A DNA stretch of 64,000 nt from Pseudomonas sp. LRP2-20 (GCF_024349685.1 NZ_AP025944.1:3602001-3666000); one strand, 5' to 3'. Counted from the stretch's first letter, positions 29,429 through 40,071 are shown. The notes: generated from the sequence alone by a model not told the origin. Made by a program: numbers and translations.

Positions 29429-30307
29429 ATGAGATCCACTCTTCCCGGCGTCCCGCTGTTCCAGTTATATGGCGAAAACCAGCACTGGCCCGGCACCGAT
29501 CTGCTGCATTGCGAGTCGATCCCGGCACGCAGCCGCCTGCACCACTGGGAGATCAAGCCACACCAGCACGCCGAGCTGTTCCAGTTGCTGTATGTGCAGC
29601 GCGGCGAGGCCCAAGTGGAAATCGAGGGCGTGCGCAGCACCATTGGTGAGGCCGCCATACAGGTGGTGCCGCCGCTGACTGTGCACGGCTTTCGCTTCAG
29701 CGCCGATATCCAGGGCCATGTACTGACCTTCGGCACCGCCCTGGTGGCTGACCTCGAACAGCGCCTGGGCACGCCGCTGAGGGTGCTGGCGAAAGCGGCG
29801 TGTTACCCACTGGGCAAAGACCGCATCCAGCTGCGCGGGCTGATCGAAACGCTGCAGCAGGAATACCAGGGCAACGCACCTGCGCGGGCGACCATGCTGG
29901 AAGCGCTGGTAACCGCGCTGATGGTGTGGATCAGCCGCCGCCAGCAACTGGGGCAGGCTCCGCGCAACCGGGACGAGCGTGACCGGCAGTTGCTCGGGCA
30001 GTACCTGCGGCTGGTCGAGGCGCACTATCGCGAACACCTTTCGGTAGAAGACTTCGCCGCACGCCTGAACATCCCCAGCCTGCAGCTCAACCAGCTGTGC
30101 CGGGCCCTCAGCGGGCAGACCGCGCTGCAGGTGATCCACCAGCGCCTGCTGCTGGAAGCACGGCGCAACCTCATCTATACGCGCATGAGCATCGGCCAGC
30201 TGTCGGACAGCCTGGGCTTCAGCGACCCGACCTACTTCGCCCGCTTCTTCAAGCGCCTGAGCGGGCAGACGCCCAATGCTTACCGACGTGCGGTGCAGCC
30301 GGACTGA
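29429..30307 (+). CDS. pobR: AraC-family activator of pobA
   Basis: 292 residues. The N-terminal cupin-like effector domain (HHWEIKPHQHAELFQLLYVQ, IQVVPPLTVHGFRF) is followed by the C-terminal double helix-turn-helix of AraC/XylS proteins (LSVEDFAARLNIPSLQLNQL, IGQLSDSLGFSDPTYFARFF, then GQTPNAYRR). In Pseudomonas the pobA activator is of this family, unlike the IclR-type PobR of Acinetobacter. Divergent position next to pobA supports the name. The ligand would be 4-hydroxybenzoate. Confidence 0.85.
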   Translation: MRSTLPGVPLFQLYGENQHWPGTDLLHCESIPARSRLHHWEIKPHQHAELFQLLYVQRGEAQVEIEGVRSTIGEAAIQVVPPLTVHGFRFSADIQGHVLTFGTALVADLEQRLGTPLRVLAKAACYPLGKDRIQLRGLIETLQQEYQGNAPARATMLEALVTALMVWISRRQQLGQAPRNRDERDRQLLGQYLRLVEAHYREHLSVEDFAARLNIPSLQLNQLCRALSGQTALQVIHQRLLLEARRNLIYTRMSIGQLSDSLGFSDPTYFARFFKRLSGQTPNAYRRAVQPD

Positions 30308-30323
30308 TCTGTTTGGCTGCGCC

Positions 30324-30359
30324 GGCCCTTTCGCGGCGGTTCGACGCCTCGAAAGGGCC
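30324..30359. terminator. hairpin after pobR
   Basis: Perfect 10-bp stem GGCCCTTTCG (30324-30333) with CGAAAGGGCC (30350-30359), 17 nt after the pobR stop. No T-run follows, so termination strength is uncertain. Confidence 0.5.
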
Positions 30360-30379
30360 ATCAGCAGCGCCACAGCTGC

Positions 30380-30395
30380 TTGACGTATACGTCAA
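30380..30395. promoter_or_regulatory. LiuR-type operator
   Basis: TTGACGTATACGTCAA is a perfect 16-bp palindrome 43 nt before the liuR start. It resembles the ACGT-centred sites reported for LiuR/MerR regulators of branched-chain catabolism, and points to autoregulation of liuR-mvaB. Confidence 0.65.
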
Positions 30396-30437
30396 CCTGC
30401 CCTCAGGATACTGGCATACCCCACGCCGAGCCCTAGC

Positions 30438-30836
30438 ATGAGCAGCCAGACCTACAGCATCTCAGACCTCTCCCGCGAACTGGACATCACCACCCGCGCC
30501 ATCCGCTTCTACGAGGAACAGGGCCTGCTGAGCCCCGAGCGACGTGGCCTGGAGCGCATCTATTCGGCCCGTGACAAGGTCAGCCTGAAGCTCATCCTGC
30601 GTGGCAAGCGCATCGGCTTCTCGCTGGCCGAATGCCGTGAGCTGATCGAGCTGTACGATCCCAGCAGCGGCAACCTCAAGCAGCTCCACAGCATGCTGGC
30701 GAAGATCGCCGAGCGCCGCGCCCAGCTTGAACAGCAGATGCTCGACATCCACCAGATGCAGCTGGAACTGGACACCGCCCAGGAGCGCTGCGAACAGGCC
30801 CTGGCCGCCACCCTGAACAACAAAGACAAACGCTGA
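30438..30836 (+). CDS. liuR: MerR-family regulator LiuR
   Basis: 132 residues with a MerR winged helix at the N-terminus (YSISDLSRELDITTRAIRFY, QGLLSPERRGLERIYSARD), the LiuR-like GKRIGFSLAECRELIELYD segment, and a long dimerisation helix (AERRAQLEQQMLDIHQMQLE). LiuR controls leucine and isovalerate genes in proteobacteria. Here only mvaB follows (14 nt downstream), not the whole liuABCD operon. The palindrome at 30380-30395 is its likely binding site. Confidence 0.85.
   Translation: MSSQTYSISDLSRELDITTRAIRFYEEQGLLSPERRGLERIYSARDKVSLKLILRGKRIGFSLAECRELIELYDPSSGNLKQLHSMLAKIAERRAQLEQQMLDIHQMQLELDTAQERCEQALAATLNNKDKR
30816..30823 (+). promoter_or_regulatory. CA motif before mvaB
   Basis: AACAACAA (fits AANAANAA) lies in the last codons of liuR, 27 nt before the mvaB start. 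Possible Hfq/Crc site, but it also encodes Asn-Asn-Lys, so chance is a real alternative. Confidence 0.3.
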
Positions 30837-30850
30837 CAGGAACCCCCACC

Positions 30851-31750
30851 ATGCCCATGCCCGCAACAGTCCGCCTGGTCGAAGTCGGCCCCCGCGACGG
30901 CCTGCAGAACGAAGCCCAGCCCATCAGCGTCGCCGACAAGGTGCGCCTGGTCGACGACCTGACCGAGGCCGGGCTGCGCTACATCGAGGTCGGCAGCTTC
31001 GTTTCAGCCAAATGGGTGCCGCAGATGGCAGGCTCGGCCGACGTGTTCGCCGGCATCCAGCAGCGTGCCGGTGTTACCTATGCCGCACTGGCGCCCAACC
31101 TGCGTGGTTTCGAGGACGCCCTGGCGGCCGGGGTGAAGGAAGTGGCGGTGTTTGCCGCCGCGTCCGAAGCCTTCTCCCAGCGCAACATCAACTGCTCGAT
31201 CAGCGAAAGCCTGCAGCGCTTCGAGCCGATCATGGAAGCCGCGCGCAGCCACGGCGTGCGGGTGCGCGGTTACGTTTCCTGTGTGCTGGGCTGCCCTTAT
31301 GAAGGCAAGGTCAGCGCCGAGCAGGTAGCACCGGTAGCCAAGGCCCTGCACGAGATGGGCTGCTACGAGGTATCGCTGGGCGACACCATCGGCACCGGCA
31401 CGGCCGGTGATACCCGTCGGCTGTTCGAGGTGGTGTCGGCCGTGGTACCGCGCGAGCAACTGGCCGGCCACTTCCACGACACCTATGGCCAGGCCCTGGC
31501 CAACGTGTATGCCAGCCTGCTCGAAGGCATCAGTGTGTTCGACAGCTCGGTCGCCGGCCTGGGCGGCTGCCCTTACGCCAAGGGCGCGACCGGCAACATC
31601 GCCACCGAGGACGTGCTGTACCTGCTGCAGGGGCTGGGCATCGAGACCGGCATCGACCTCGACCGGCTGATCGCCGCCGGGCAGCGCATCAGCGCTGTGC
31701 TGGGCCGGGCCAACGGTTCGCGGGTGGCACGTGCACGCAGTGCACAATGA
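30851..31750 (+). CDS. mvaB: hydroxymethylglutaryl-CoA lyase
   Basis: 299 residues. TIM-barrel lyase motifs: RLVEVGPRDGLQNEAQ (catalytic Asp/metal), IEVGSFVSAKWVPQMA, LGDTIGTGTAGDTRR, HFHDTYGQALAN and the family signature VAGLGGCPYAKGATGN with the active-site Cys. It cleaves HMG-CoA to acetoacetate and acetyl-CoA, the last step of leucine breakdown. AGGAACCCCC precedes the start. It is co-transcribed with liuR. The hairpin at 31876-31899 probably ends this transcript before the crcY promoter. Confidence 0.93.
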   Translation: MPMPATVRLVEVGPRDGLQNEAQPISVADKVRLVDDLTEAGLRYIEVGSFVSAKWVPQMAGSADVFAGIQQRAGVTYAALAPNLRGFEDALAAGVKEVAVFAAASEAFSQRNINCSISESLQRFEPIMEAARSHGVRVRGYVSCVLGCPYEGKVSAEQVAPVAKALHEMGCYEVSLGDTIGTGTAGDTRRLFEVVSAVVPREQLAGHFHDTYGQALANVYASLLEGISVFDSSVAGLGGCPYAKGATGNIATEDVLYLLQGLGIETGIDLDRLIAAGQRISAVLGRANGSRVARARSAQ

Positions 31751-31783
31751 GTTTCATGCAGGTGTCACATGAGTGTGGGTGAG

Positions 31784-31824
31784 TGTTACCTCCCCCACAG
31801 CTTCCAGCAAAAAATCGGGTAACA
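31784..31824 (+). promoter_or_regulatory. candidate CbrB activator sites for crcY
   Basis: TGTTAC (31784-31789) faces GTAACA (31819-31824) about 85-125 nt upstream of the sigma54 promoter. TGTTAC/GTAACA half-sites are the reported CbrB pattern upstream of crcZ. Position suits an enhancer of a sigma54 promoter. Confidence 0.5.
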
Positions 31825-31875
31825 GGGAAACAAATCGACAGAATTTCAGGCCACCCGATTTTGCCATCATCAGTC

Positions 31876-31899
31876 AAAGCCTTGATTTTAAAGGCTTTT
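31876..31899 (+). terminator. rho-independent terminator of mvaB
   Basis: AAAGCCTT (31876-31883) pairs with AAGGCTTT (31891-31898), with a 7-nt loop and a short T run. It sits between mvaB and the crcY promoter. Confidence 0.6.
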
Positions 31900-31906
31900 C
31901 AAAAGT

Positions 31907-31922
31907 TGGCACGGCACCTGCT
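31907..31922 (+). promoter_or_regulatory. sigma54 promoter of crcY
   Basis: TGGCAC-N5-CTGCT matches the -24/-12 consensus (TGGCAC-N5-TTGCT) with one mismatch and exactly 10 nt between GG and GC. Start of transcription is expected near 31932. Confidence 0.8.
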
Positions 31923-31931
31923 ATATGTTTG

Positions 31932-32285
31932 GTACAACAACAAGAAAAACGCGACAACCAATAAAAACAACATGTAACGGCTCTGACATAACAAGAACAA
32001 CACGGCAGAGGCGCAGCAAGCAGATTTTTTTGGAGTCGACAGGCTTTTCAGGGGTTCGCCCCGCGGACTGACACAGAACAATAAAACTACCTGCAGGTAG
32101 CGGCAGTCAGGCTCGGATCCACTGGATGAAAGCAGGTCAGCGCTCAAAAAAATACGTTTGCTCTTGACCCCGGATGGGGGTCGCACGCGACACCAAGGCT
32201 AGCCTACAAAAACAATAAAAGGCCGGCCTCAATAATAAAAAAAGAGCAGGCAACAACGCTTTGAGGGGAGCTTCGGCTCCCCTCA
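31932..32285 (+). ncRNA. crcY: CrcY small RNA (Hfq/Crc-sequestering)
   Basis: Behind the sigma54 promoter the sequence begins GTACAACAACAAGAA, much like the 5' end of CrcZ. It contains at least five A-rich CA motifs: near 31936 (AACAACAAGAA), 31960 (AATAAAAACAACATG), 31990 (AACAAGAACAAC), 32078 (AACAATAAAAC), 32208 (AACAATAAAAG) and 32232 (AATAATAAAAA). The end is placed at the GC hairpin 32261-32283. CrcY and CrcZ bind Hfq/Crc and relieve catabolite repression under CbrA/CbrB control. I recall crcY lying between mvaB (PP3540) and the MgtC-like gene (PP3541) in P. putida KT2440, the same neighbours as here. An antisense open frame (31899-32186) is a shadow. Confidence 0.85.
32261..32283. terminator. 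GC hairpin shared by crcY and the MgtC-like gene
   Basis: GAGGGGAGC-TTCG-GCTCCCCTC is a 9-bp stem with a stable tetraloop at the joint of the converging transcripts; the last bases overlap the stop of the MgtC-like gene. T runs are weak on both sides. Confidence 0.6.
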
Positions 32286-32801
32286 GTGCTTCCTGCCCTC
32301 CTCCTCTTTCTGCTTCTCCTCGTCCTGCCTTTCGACCTTCTCCACCAGCAGCGGCATCGTGCCCAACACCAACAGCGCCAGCACCGTGCTGATCAGTGCC
32401 GTGGCTTCTCGCCCCATGCCTGCAGCGGTACCGATGGCAGCGGTCATCCACAGCCCCGCAGCGGTGGTCAGGCCTTTTACATGGCTGGTGTCCTGGCCGT
32501 TACCCTTGAGGATGGTGCCCGCACCGAGAAAGCCGATACCAGCGACGATACCCTGGGTCACACGGCTCAGGGCTTGTTGATCGGCACCGGCCATGCTCGG
32601 TGCCAGCACGAACAATGCCGCACCCAGGGACACCAGCATGTGTGTGCGAACCCCAGCGGACTTGCCTTTGTGTTCGCGCTCGAAACCCAGCACGGCGCCC
32701 AGCACCGCAGCCATCAACAGGCGTACGAGAATCTGGATGACCTCGCGTTCATTGGTGATGTCGGCGAATTCGGCCTGGATGGTTTGCCAGATGATTTCCA
32801 T
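32283..32801 (-). CDS. MgtC/SapB family membrane protein
   Basis: 172 residues with an MgtC core: VIQILVRLLMAAVLGAVLGF, EREHKGKSAGVRTHMLVSLG (the most conserved block), RVTQGIVAGIGFLGAGTIL, and GLTTAAGLWMTAAIGTAAG. About four or five membrane helices are followed by a highly charged C-terminal tail (EKVERQDEEKQKEEEGRK). MgtC proteins affect Mg2+ starvation survival and ATP synthase in other bacteria, but this SapB-type member lacks the C-terminal ACT-like domain, so its role is uncertain. It converges with crcY. Confidence 0.8.
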   Translation of the reverse strand: MEIIWQTIQAEFADITNEREVIQILVRLLMAAVLGAVLGFEREHKGKSAGVRTHMLVSLGAALFVLAPSMAGADQQALSRVTQGIVAGIGFLGAGTILKGNGQDTSHVKGLTTAAGLWMTAAIGTAAGMGREATALISTVLALLVLGTMPLLVEKVERQDEEKQKEEEGRKH

Positions 32802-32840
32802 GAATCAGGTTCCGTGCTGAAGAGATGTTGTATGTGTGCC

Positions 32841-32933
32841 GGCCTCTTCGCGGGTAAACCCGCTCCCACAGGTACTGTGCAGCCCTGAATGCTGTGCGGT
32901 ACTTGTGGGAGCGGGTTTACCCGCGAAGAGGCC
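32841..32933. repeat. REP doublet (P. putida type)
   Basis: Inverted arms 32841-32875 and 32899-32933 (GCGGGTAAACCCGC core), the same family as 21627-21720, upstream of the MgtC-like gene. Confidence 0.85.
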
Positions 32934-33058
32934 AGCCCTGGCGCCTGATAAAGTTGACCCTTGCACAGACCGCAAAGTGCCCACCCGGCACGCCGATGCA
33001 GCAACCTCCCTGCAACTGTGGTCACAACCTGTAACCACCGCCCCCGGAGGACACCACC

Positions 33059-33298
33059 ATGCCCATCGAAGTCGAAGAAAGCACTCAACGCTGCACCCTG
33101 ATCGGCGACAAGCTGCGCATCGAAGGCAAAGGCCCGGAAATCGAGATCGTCACCGATAAACAGCTGCGCATGTCCGTGGCCATCCTCGCTGGCGAGCGCT
33201 TCCCGATCACCGAAGCCGAAGCCGACGCGCTGACTGTGGCAGGTGCGGTGGATAGCCGCAGGCACCTCAAGGCCAGTACACCAGGCTCGCTGATCTAA
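33059..33298 (+). CDS. DUF3203 family protein
   Basis: 79 residues, soluble and acidic: MPIEVEESTQRCTLIGDKLR, VAILAGERFPITEAEADAL, then a short basic end. It matches the compact DUF3203 family seen in pseudomonads, which has no known function. CGGAGGA precedes the ATG. It stands alone between the MgtC-like gene (divergent) and ccoG. Confidence 0.7.
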   Translation: MPIEVEESTQRCTLIGDKLRIEGKGPEIEIVTDKQLRMSVAILAGERFPITEAEADALTVAGAVDSRRHLKASTPGSLI

Positions 33299-33420
33299 GG
33301 CTTGCGACACAATTGGAAGCAATCTGATATGGTTTTTATCGTCTGACCTGAGCCTGTGCTGAAAACAGTTCGGGGGTCATAGTGCTCGTGCCTGATCGAG
33401 GCCAGAAGAGCACCGACGCC

Positions 33421-34791
33421 ATGACCGACCGTATCCATGCCCTCCAGATTGCCGCCAATGGCATCCACACCCGCAGCTTCAGTGGCCTGTACCGCACGCT
33501 GCGCATCGCCTTTGCGGGCGCGCTGTTCGTGCTGTTCTTCGGCACCGCCTGGCTTGACTGGAACGGTCGCCAGGCGGTGCTCTGGGACCTGGCCGACAGC
33601 AAGTTCCACATCTTTGGCGCAACCTTCTGGCCGCAGGACTTCATCCTGCTCTCGGCGCTGCTGATCATCTGTGCCTTCGGCCTGTTCGCCATCACCGTCT
33701 ATGCAGGCCGGGTATGGTGCGGTTACAGCTGCCCGCAAAGCACCTGGACCTGGCTGTTCATGTGGTGCGAAAAGGTCACCGAAGGCGACCGCAACCAGCG
33801 CATCAAGCTGGCCGCCGCGCCGTGGAGCCTGAACAAACTGGGCCGGCGCACGCTCAAGCACAGCCTGTGGCTCGCCATCGGCGTGCTCACCGGGCTGACC
33901 TTCGTCGGTTACTTCACGCCGATCCGCCCACTGGCCCATGAACTGTTCACCCTGCAACTGGGTGGCGCGGCACTGTTCTGGGTGCTGTTCTTCACCGCCG
34001 CCACCTATATCAATGCCGGCTGGCTGCGCGAGGCGGTGTGCCTGCACATGTGCCCCTATGCGCGCTTTCAGAGCGTGATGTTCGACAAGGACACCCTGGC
34101 CGTGGCCTACGACCCGCGCCGCGGTGAGTCTCGCGGCCCGCGCAAGAAAGGCAGCGATGCCCGCGCCCAGGGCCTGGGTGACTGCATCGACTGCACCCTG
34201 TGCGTGCAGGTCTGCCCCACCGGCATCGATATCCGCGACGGCCTGCAGATGGCCTGCATCGGTTGCGCGGCCTGTATCGATGCCTGCGACAACGTCATGG
34301 ACAAGATGGGTTACCCACGCGGCCTGATCGGCTACAAGTCCGAGCACAGCCTGCAAAGCGGCACCACCCATTGGCTGCGCCCGCGCCTGCTGGGCTACGT
34401 CGCTGCCCTGGTGCTGATGGTCGGCGCCCTGGTGGCGGCCCTGCAGTTGCGCCCGATGGTGTCGCTGGACGTGATCAAGGACCGTGGCCTGTTCCGCGAG
34501 AACGCCCAAGGTCAGATCGAGAACATCTACCTGCTCAAGGTCATCAACAAGACCGCACAGCCCCAGCGTTACCGCCTGCGCCTGCTCGATGCCGAGGGCT
34601 TCGAACTGCACGGCAACACCGAGTTCAGTATCCCGGCCGGAGAAATGAGCGAGCTGCCGGTGTCGGTGGCGATGCTGGCCGCGCGCCCGGCCAGCAGCTC
34701 ACAGGAACTGGCCTTCGAAATCCGCGACAGCGACCAGCCTGTCGTGCGCAGCGTGGCGCGCAGCCGCTTCGTGGCGCCACTGAACCGCTGA
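33421..34791 (+). CDS. ccoG: cytochrome c oxidase accessory protein CcoG (FixG/RdxA type)
   Basis: 456 residues from the ATG; a GTG 13 codons upstream is an alternative. Membrane segments lie near the N-terminus (about 23-45, 75-95, 145-190), and a final one at about 320-340. The NapH-like VWCGYSCPQSTWTWLFMW segment is followed by a 2x[4Fe-4S] ferredoxin domain (CIDCTLCVQVCP and CIGCAACIDACD). The C-terminus is an immunoglobulin-like periplasmic domain (IYLLKVINKTAQPQRYRLR). CcoG reduces copper for assembly of cbb3 oxidase. No cco structural genes are nearby, so this is a detached copy. Confidence 0.88.
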   Translation: MTDRIHALQIAANGIHTRSFSGLYRTLRIAFAGALFVLFFGTAWLDWNGRQAVLWDLADSKFHIFGATFWPQDFILLSALLIICAFGLFAITVYAGRVWCGYSCPQSTWTWLFMWCEKVTEGDRNQRIKLAAAPWSLNKLGRRTLKHSLWLAIGVLTGLTFVGYFTPIRPLAHELFTLQLGGAALFWVLFFTAATYINAGWLREAVCLHMCPYARFQSVMFDKDTLAVAYDPRRGESRGPRKKGSDARAQGLGDCIDCTLCVQVCPTGIDIRDGLQMACIGCAACIDACDNVMDKMGYPRGLIGYKSEHSLQSGTTHWLRPRLLGYVAALVLMVGALVAALQLRPMVSLDVIKDRGLFRENAQGQIENIYLLKVINKTAQPQRYRLRLLDAEGFELHGNTEFSIPAGEMSELPVSVAMLAARPASSSQELAFEIRDSDQPVVRSVARSRFVAPLNR

Positions 34792-34830
34792 TCCCTTACA
34801 CTGACTGTTCACCCTGCCTGCCGAGCCCCC

Positions 34831-36240
34831 ATGAAACGCTACGAACGCTTTGCCGACGACATTGCCGAACTGATCCGCTCCGGGGTGCTCGGCCCAGGCC
34901 AGCGCGTACCTTCTGTACGCTACGCCAGCCAGACCCACGGCGTCAGCCCGTCCACGGTGTTCCAGGCCTACTACCTGCTCGAACGCCGCGGGCTGATCCG
35001 CGCGCGGCCGCGCTCGGGCTACTTCGTCAACGCCCATGCTCCGCGCCAGTTCAGCGAACCGCAGGCGCTGGAACCGCTCAGCGAATCGACCGAGGTGGAC
35101 GTCAGCGGCCTGGTGTTCTCGATCCTCGATTCGATCAAGGACCCGAGCACCGTGCCGTTCGGCTCGGCCTTCCCCAGCCCTGAACTGTTCCCGCTGCAGC
35201 GCCTGTCACGCTCGCTGGCCAGTGCCAGCCGGGCCATGGACCCGCGCATGGTGGTCACCGACCTGTCGCCGGGCAACCCGCAGCTGCGTCGGCAGATCGC
35301 CCTGCGCTACATGGTCGGCGGGTTGATGCTGCCGATGGAGGAGCTGCTGATCACCAACGGCGCGCTGGAAGCCCTGAACCTGTGTTTGCAGGCCGTCACC
35401 GAACCCGGCGACCTGGTCGCCATCGAGGCGCCGGCCTTCTATGCCTGCCTGCAGGTGCTGGAGCGGCTCAAGCTCAAGGCCGTGGAGATCCCGGTGCACC
35501 CGCGTGAGGGCATGGACCTGGCAGTACTGGCCCAGACGCTGGAAAAGCACCCGGTCAAGGCCGTATGGTGCATGACCAACTTCCAGAACCCGGTGGGCGC
35601 GAGCATGCCCGAGGCCAAGAAGCAGGCCCTGGTCGAGCTGCTGCGCCGTCATCAGGTGCCGTTGATCGAGGACGATGTCTACGCCGAGCTGTATTACGCG
35701 CAACAGGCCCCGAAACCGGCCAAGGCCTTCGACACGCAAGGCCTGGTGATGCACTGCGGCTCGTTCGCCAAGAGCCTGGCACCGGGCTACCGCATCGGCT
35801 GGGTAGCCGCCGGGCGCTTCGCGCAGAAAATCGAACGGCTGAAACTGATGACCTCGCTGTGCGCCTCGATGCCGGCCCAGGCGGCCATTGCCGACTACCT
35901 GCAACACGGTGGCTACGACCGCCACCTGCGCAAGCTGCGCTACGCCCTCGAGGGGCAGCAGGCCAACATGCTGGCGGCCATCGCCCGCCATTTTCCGGCG
36001 CAGACCCGCGTCAGCCAGCCCTCCGGCGGCTACTTCCTGTGGCTGGAACTACCCGAACAGATGGACGCCCTCAAGCTGTTCCACATGGCATTGGCCCAAG
36101 GCATCAGCATTGCGCCAGGGCCGATCTTTTCGCCAACCCGGCGCTTCGGCAACTGCATTCGCCTGAACTACGGCACACCGTGGAACGAGGGCGCCGAACG
36201 CGCCATGGAAACCCTGGGCCGGATCATCCGCTCGTTCTGA
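34831..36240 (+). CDS. MocR-type regulator (GntR HTH fused to aminotransferase domain)
   Basis: 469 residues. Residues 1-70 form a GntR winged helix (FADDIAELIRSGVLGPGQRV, GVSPSTVFQAYYLLERRGLI). The rest is a class I aminotransferase fold with the PLP lysine in MHCGSFAKSLAPGYRIGW and substrate-binding segments TNFQNPVGASMP and YFLWLELPEQ. MocR proteins use PLP-bound amino acids or B6 vitamers as signals. No obvious target operon lies next to it. It follows ccoG by 39 nt. Confidence 0.88.
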   Translation: MKRYERFADDIAELIRSGVLGPGQRVPSVRYASQTHGVSPSTVFQAYYLLERRGLIRARPRSGYFVNAHAPRQFSEPQALEPLSESTEVDVSGLVFSILDSIKDPSTVPFGSAFPSPELFPLQRLSRSLASASRAMDPRMVVTDLSPGNPQLRRQIALRYMVGGLMLPMEELLITNGALEALNLCLQAVTEPGDLVAIEAPAFYACLQVLERLKLKAVEIPVHPREGMDLAVLAQTLEKHPVKAVWCMTNFQNPVGASMPEAKKQALVELLRRHQVPLIEDDVYAELYYAQQAPKPAKAFDTQGLVMHCGSFAKSLAPGYRIGWVAAGRFAQKIERLKLMTSLCASMPAQAAIADYLQHGGYDRHLRKLRYALEGQQANMLAAIARHFPAQTRVSQPSGGYFLWLELPEQMDALKLFHMALAQGISIAPGPIFSPTRRFGNCIRLNYGTPWNEGAERAMETLGRIIRSF

Positions 36241-36296
36241 AAGAAGGCCTGACGAAGTGCGGCTATAGTTGGGCGACTCACACGCAGGATGCTTCC

Positions 36297-37934
36297 ATGC
36301 CAGCTGATGATGTGTCGCCCTCCACGCCCTCCCCGCTACAGATGCAGGAACTGGCCCAACGCATCGACCAGGCCCAGGCCAACAACAGGTTGCTGGGCGA
36401 ATTGGTCGACCACAGCCAGGCCAACGTGTTCGCAGCCGATCGCAACTTCCGGCTGCTGGCGATCAACCGCACCGCCCAGGAAACCTTCAAACGCCTGCGC
36501 GGCTTCGTGCCGCAGGTGGGCGACTACATTCCACAGTTCATCGCCAACCAGCCCGACATCGTAAAATGGCTGGAGCCGGTGTGGCCACGCGTGCTTGCCG
36601 GCGAGGCGTTCACCGACATCATCGCCCTCGGCCCGGCCGACGCCCTGCGCCACTACGAAATCAGCTACAACGCCTTGCGCGACGCCCAACAGCGGATCCA
36701 GGGCGGATACCTGTTCGCCTACGACATCAGCGAGCGCATCGCCGAAGAAGAGCGCGTGCGCAAAATTGAAGAGGCCCTGCGCCAATCGCAAAAGATGGAA
36801 GCCGTCGGTCAGTTGACCGGTGGCATCGCCCACGACTTCAACAACCTGCTCGGCGGTATATCCGGCGCCCTGGAAATGGCCGAGCAGCGCCAGGCCGAAC
36901 GGCACTACCACGACACCACCCGGTTGCTTGGCATCGCCCGGCACAACACCCAGCGCGCCGCCGCGCTGGTGCAGCGCCTGCTGGCCTTCTCGCGCCAGCA
37001 GACACTGGTGCCACAGGCCGTGGACGTGCAGCAGCTGGTGGCCGGCATGCGCGAGCTGATTGCCAGTTCGCTCGATGCGCGTATCACCTTCCTTGACCAG
37101 ACTCAGAGCGGCCAATGGCTGGTGCAGATCGACCCGCACCAACTGGAAAACGCACTGCTGAACCTGTGCATCAATGCCCGCGACGCCATGCCGCTGGGCG
37201 GCACACTTTACATCGCCAGTGAAAACGCCCAACTCGATGAGCAGCAGGCACGCGCGCTGGACCTGCCCGGCGGCGCCTACCTGCATGTCAGTGTCTGCGA
37301 CAACGGTGTCGGCATGCCTGACGAGGTGCTGCAGAGAGCCTTCGAGCCCTTCTATACCACCAAGCCGCTAGGCCACGGCTCGGGCCTTGGGCTGTCGATC
37401 GTGTATGGTTTCGTGCGCCAGTCCGGCGGGCAACTGCGCATTGTCAGCGAGCCGGGGCAAGGCGCCTGCGTTCACCTCTACTTGCCACGGGCCTCCTGCG
37501 ACACCGCCGAACACGCCAGCATGCAGCCACAAGCGCCAGGCGAGCAGCCCCGCGCAGCCCCACAGGTGGTGATGCTGGTGGAAGACCAGGACACCCTGCG
37601 GCTGCTGATCAGCGAGGTGCTCGAGGATCAAGGGCACCAGGTACATGCCTTCAGCGATGGCCGCTGCGCACTGGAGGCGCTGCACGCAGGCGTGCGCCCG
37701 CACCTGCTGATCACCGATATCGGCCTGCCGGGCGGCATCGACGGCTACCAGATAGCAGCAGCCTGCCAGAAGCTGCCCGGCACCGTTGCGGTGCTGTACA
37801 TCACCGGCTATGCCAGCAACCGGGTCGACATCAGCCCTGGCAGGCACTGCGCCGTGCTGTACAAACCGTTCGAGCTCGCGGCCCTCAACCAGCACGTCGC
37901 CCAGTTGCTGGAAAATCGGCGCTTGCCGCCGTAG
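36297..37934 (+). CDS. PAS hybrid sensor histidine kinase (copy 1 of a tandem pair)
   Basis: 545 residues; the frame continues upstream through the MocR gene but the start MPADDVSPST is the natural one, a few bases after GCAGGAT. A coiled coil (about 13-35) leads into one PAS domain (40-150). The dimerisation box has His179 in [13 protein letters not shown], then the ATPase (N box NLCINARDAMPLGG; G boxes DNGVGMPDE and GHGSGLGLSIVYGFV) and a receiver domain with the phosphate acceptor in LLITDIGLPGG. No membrane segment, so a cytoplasmic signal is sensed. The receiver is terminal with no output domain. Confidence 0.85.
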   Translation: MPADDVSPSTPSPLQMQELAQRIDQAQANNRLLGELVDHSQANVFAADRNFRLLAINRTAQETFKRLRGFVPQVGDYIPQFIANQPDIVKWLEPVWPRVLAGEAFTDIIALGPADALRHYEISYNALRDAQQRIQGGYLFAYDISERIAEEERVRKIEEALRQSQKMEAVGQLTGGIAHDFNNLLGGISGALEMAEQRQAERHYHDTTRLLGIARHNTQRAAALVQRLLAFSRQQTLVPQAVDVQQLVAGMRELIASSLDARITFLDQTQSGQWLVQIDPHQLENALLNLCINARDAMPLGGTLYIASENAQLDEQQARALDLPGGAYLHVSVCDNGVGMPDEVLQRAFEPFYTTKPLGHGSGLGLSIVYGFVRQSGGQLRIVSEPGQGACVHLYLPRASCDTAEHASMQPQAPGEQPRAAPQVVMLVEDQDTLRLLISEVLEDQGHQVHAFSDGRCALEALHAGVRPHLLITDIGLPGGIDGYQIAAACQKLPGTVAVLYITGYASNRVDISPGRHCAVLYKPFELAALNQHVAQLLENRRLPP

Positions 37935-37997
37935 CCCGCTATGCGCCCGCGTTGCGTACAGGTAAAGTCTGACGATTCGCTTTTGTCGGACATCGCC

Positions 37998-40061
<2,064 letters not shown>

Positions 40062-40071
40062 CGGGCAGCGC

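Noticed and set aside
31899..32186. 95-residue minus-strand frame between mvaB and the MgtC-like gene
   Set aside because: Antisense to crcY; no ribosome site, AT-rich, and the plus strand shows a strong sigma54 promoter and sRNA motifs.
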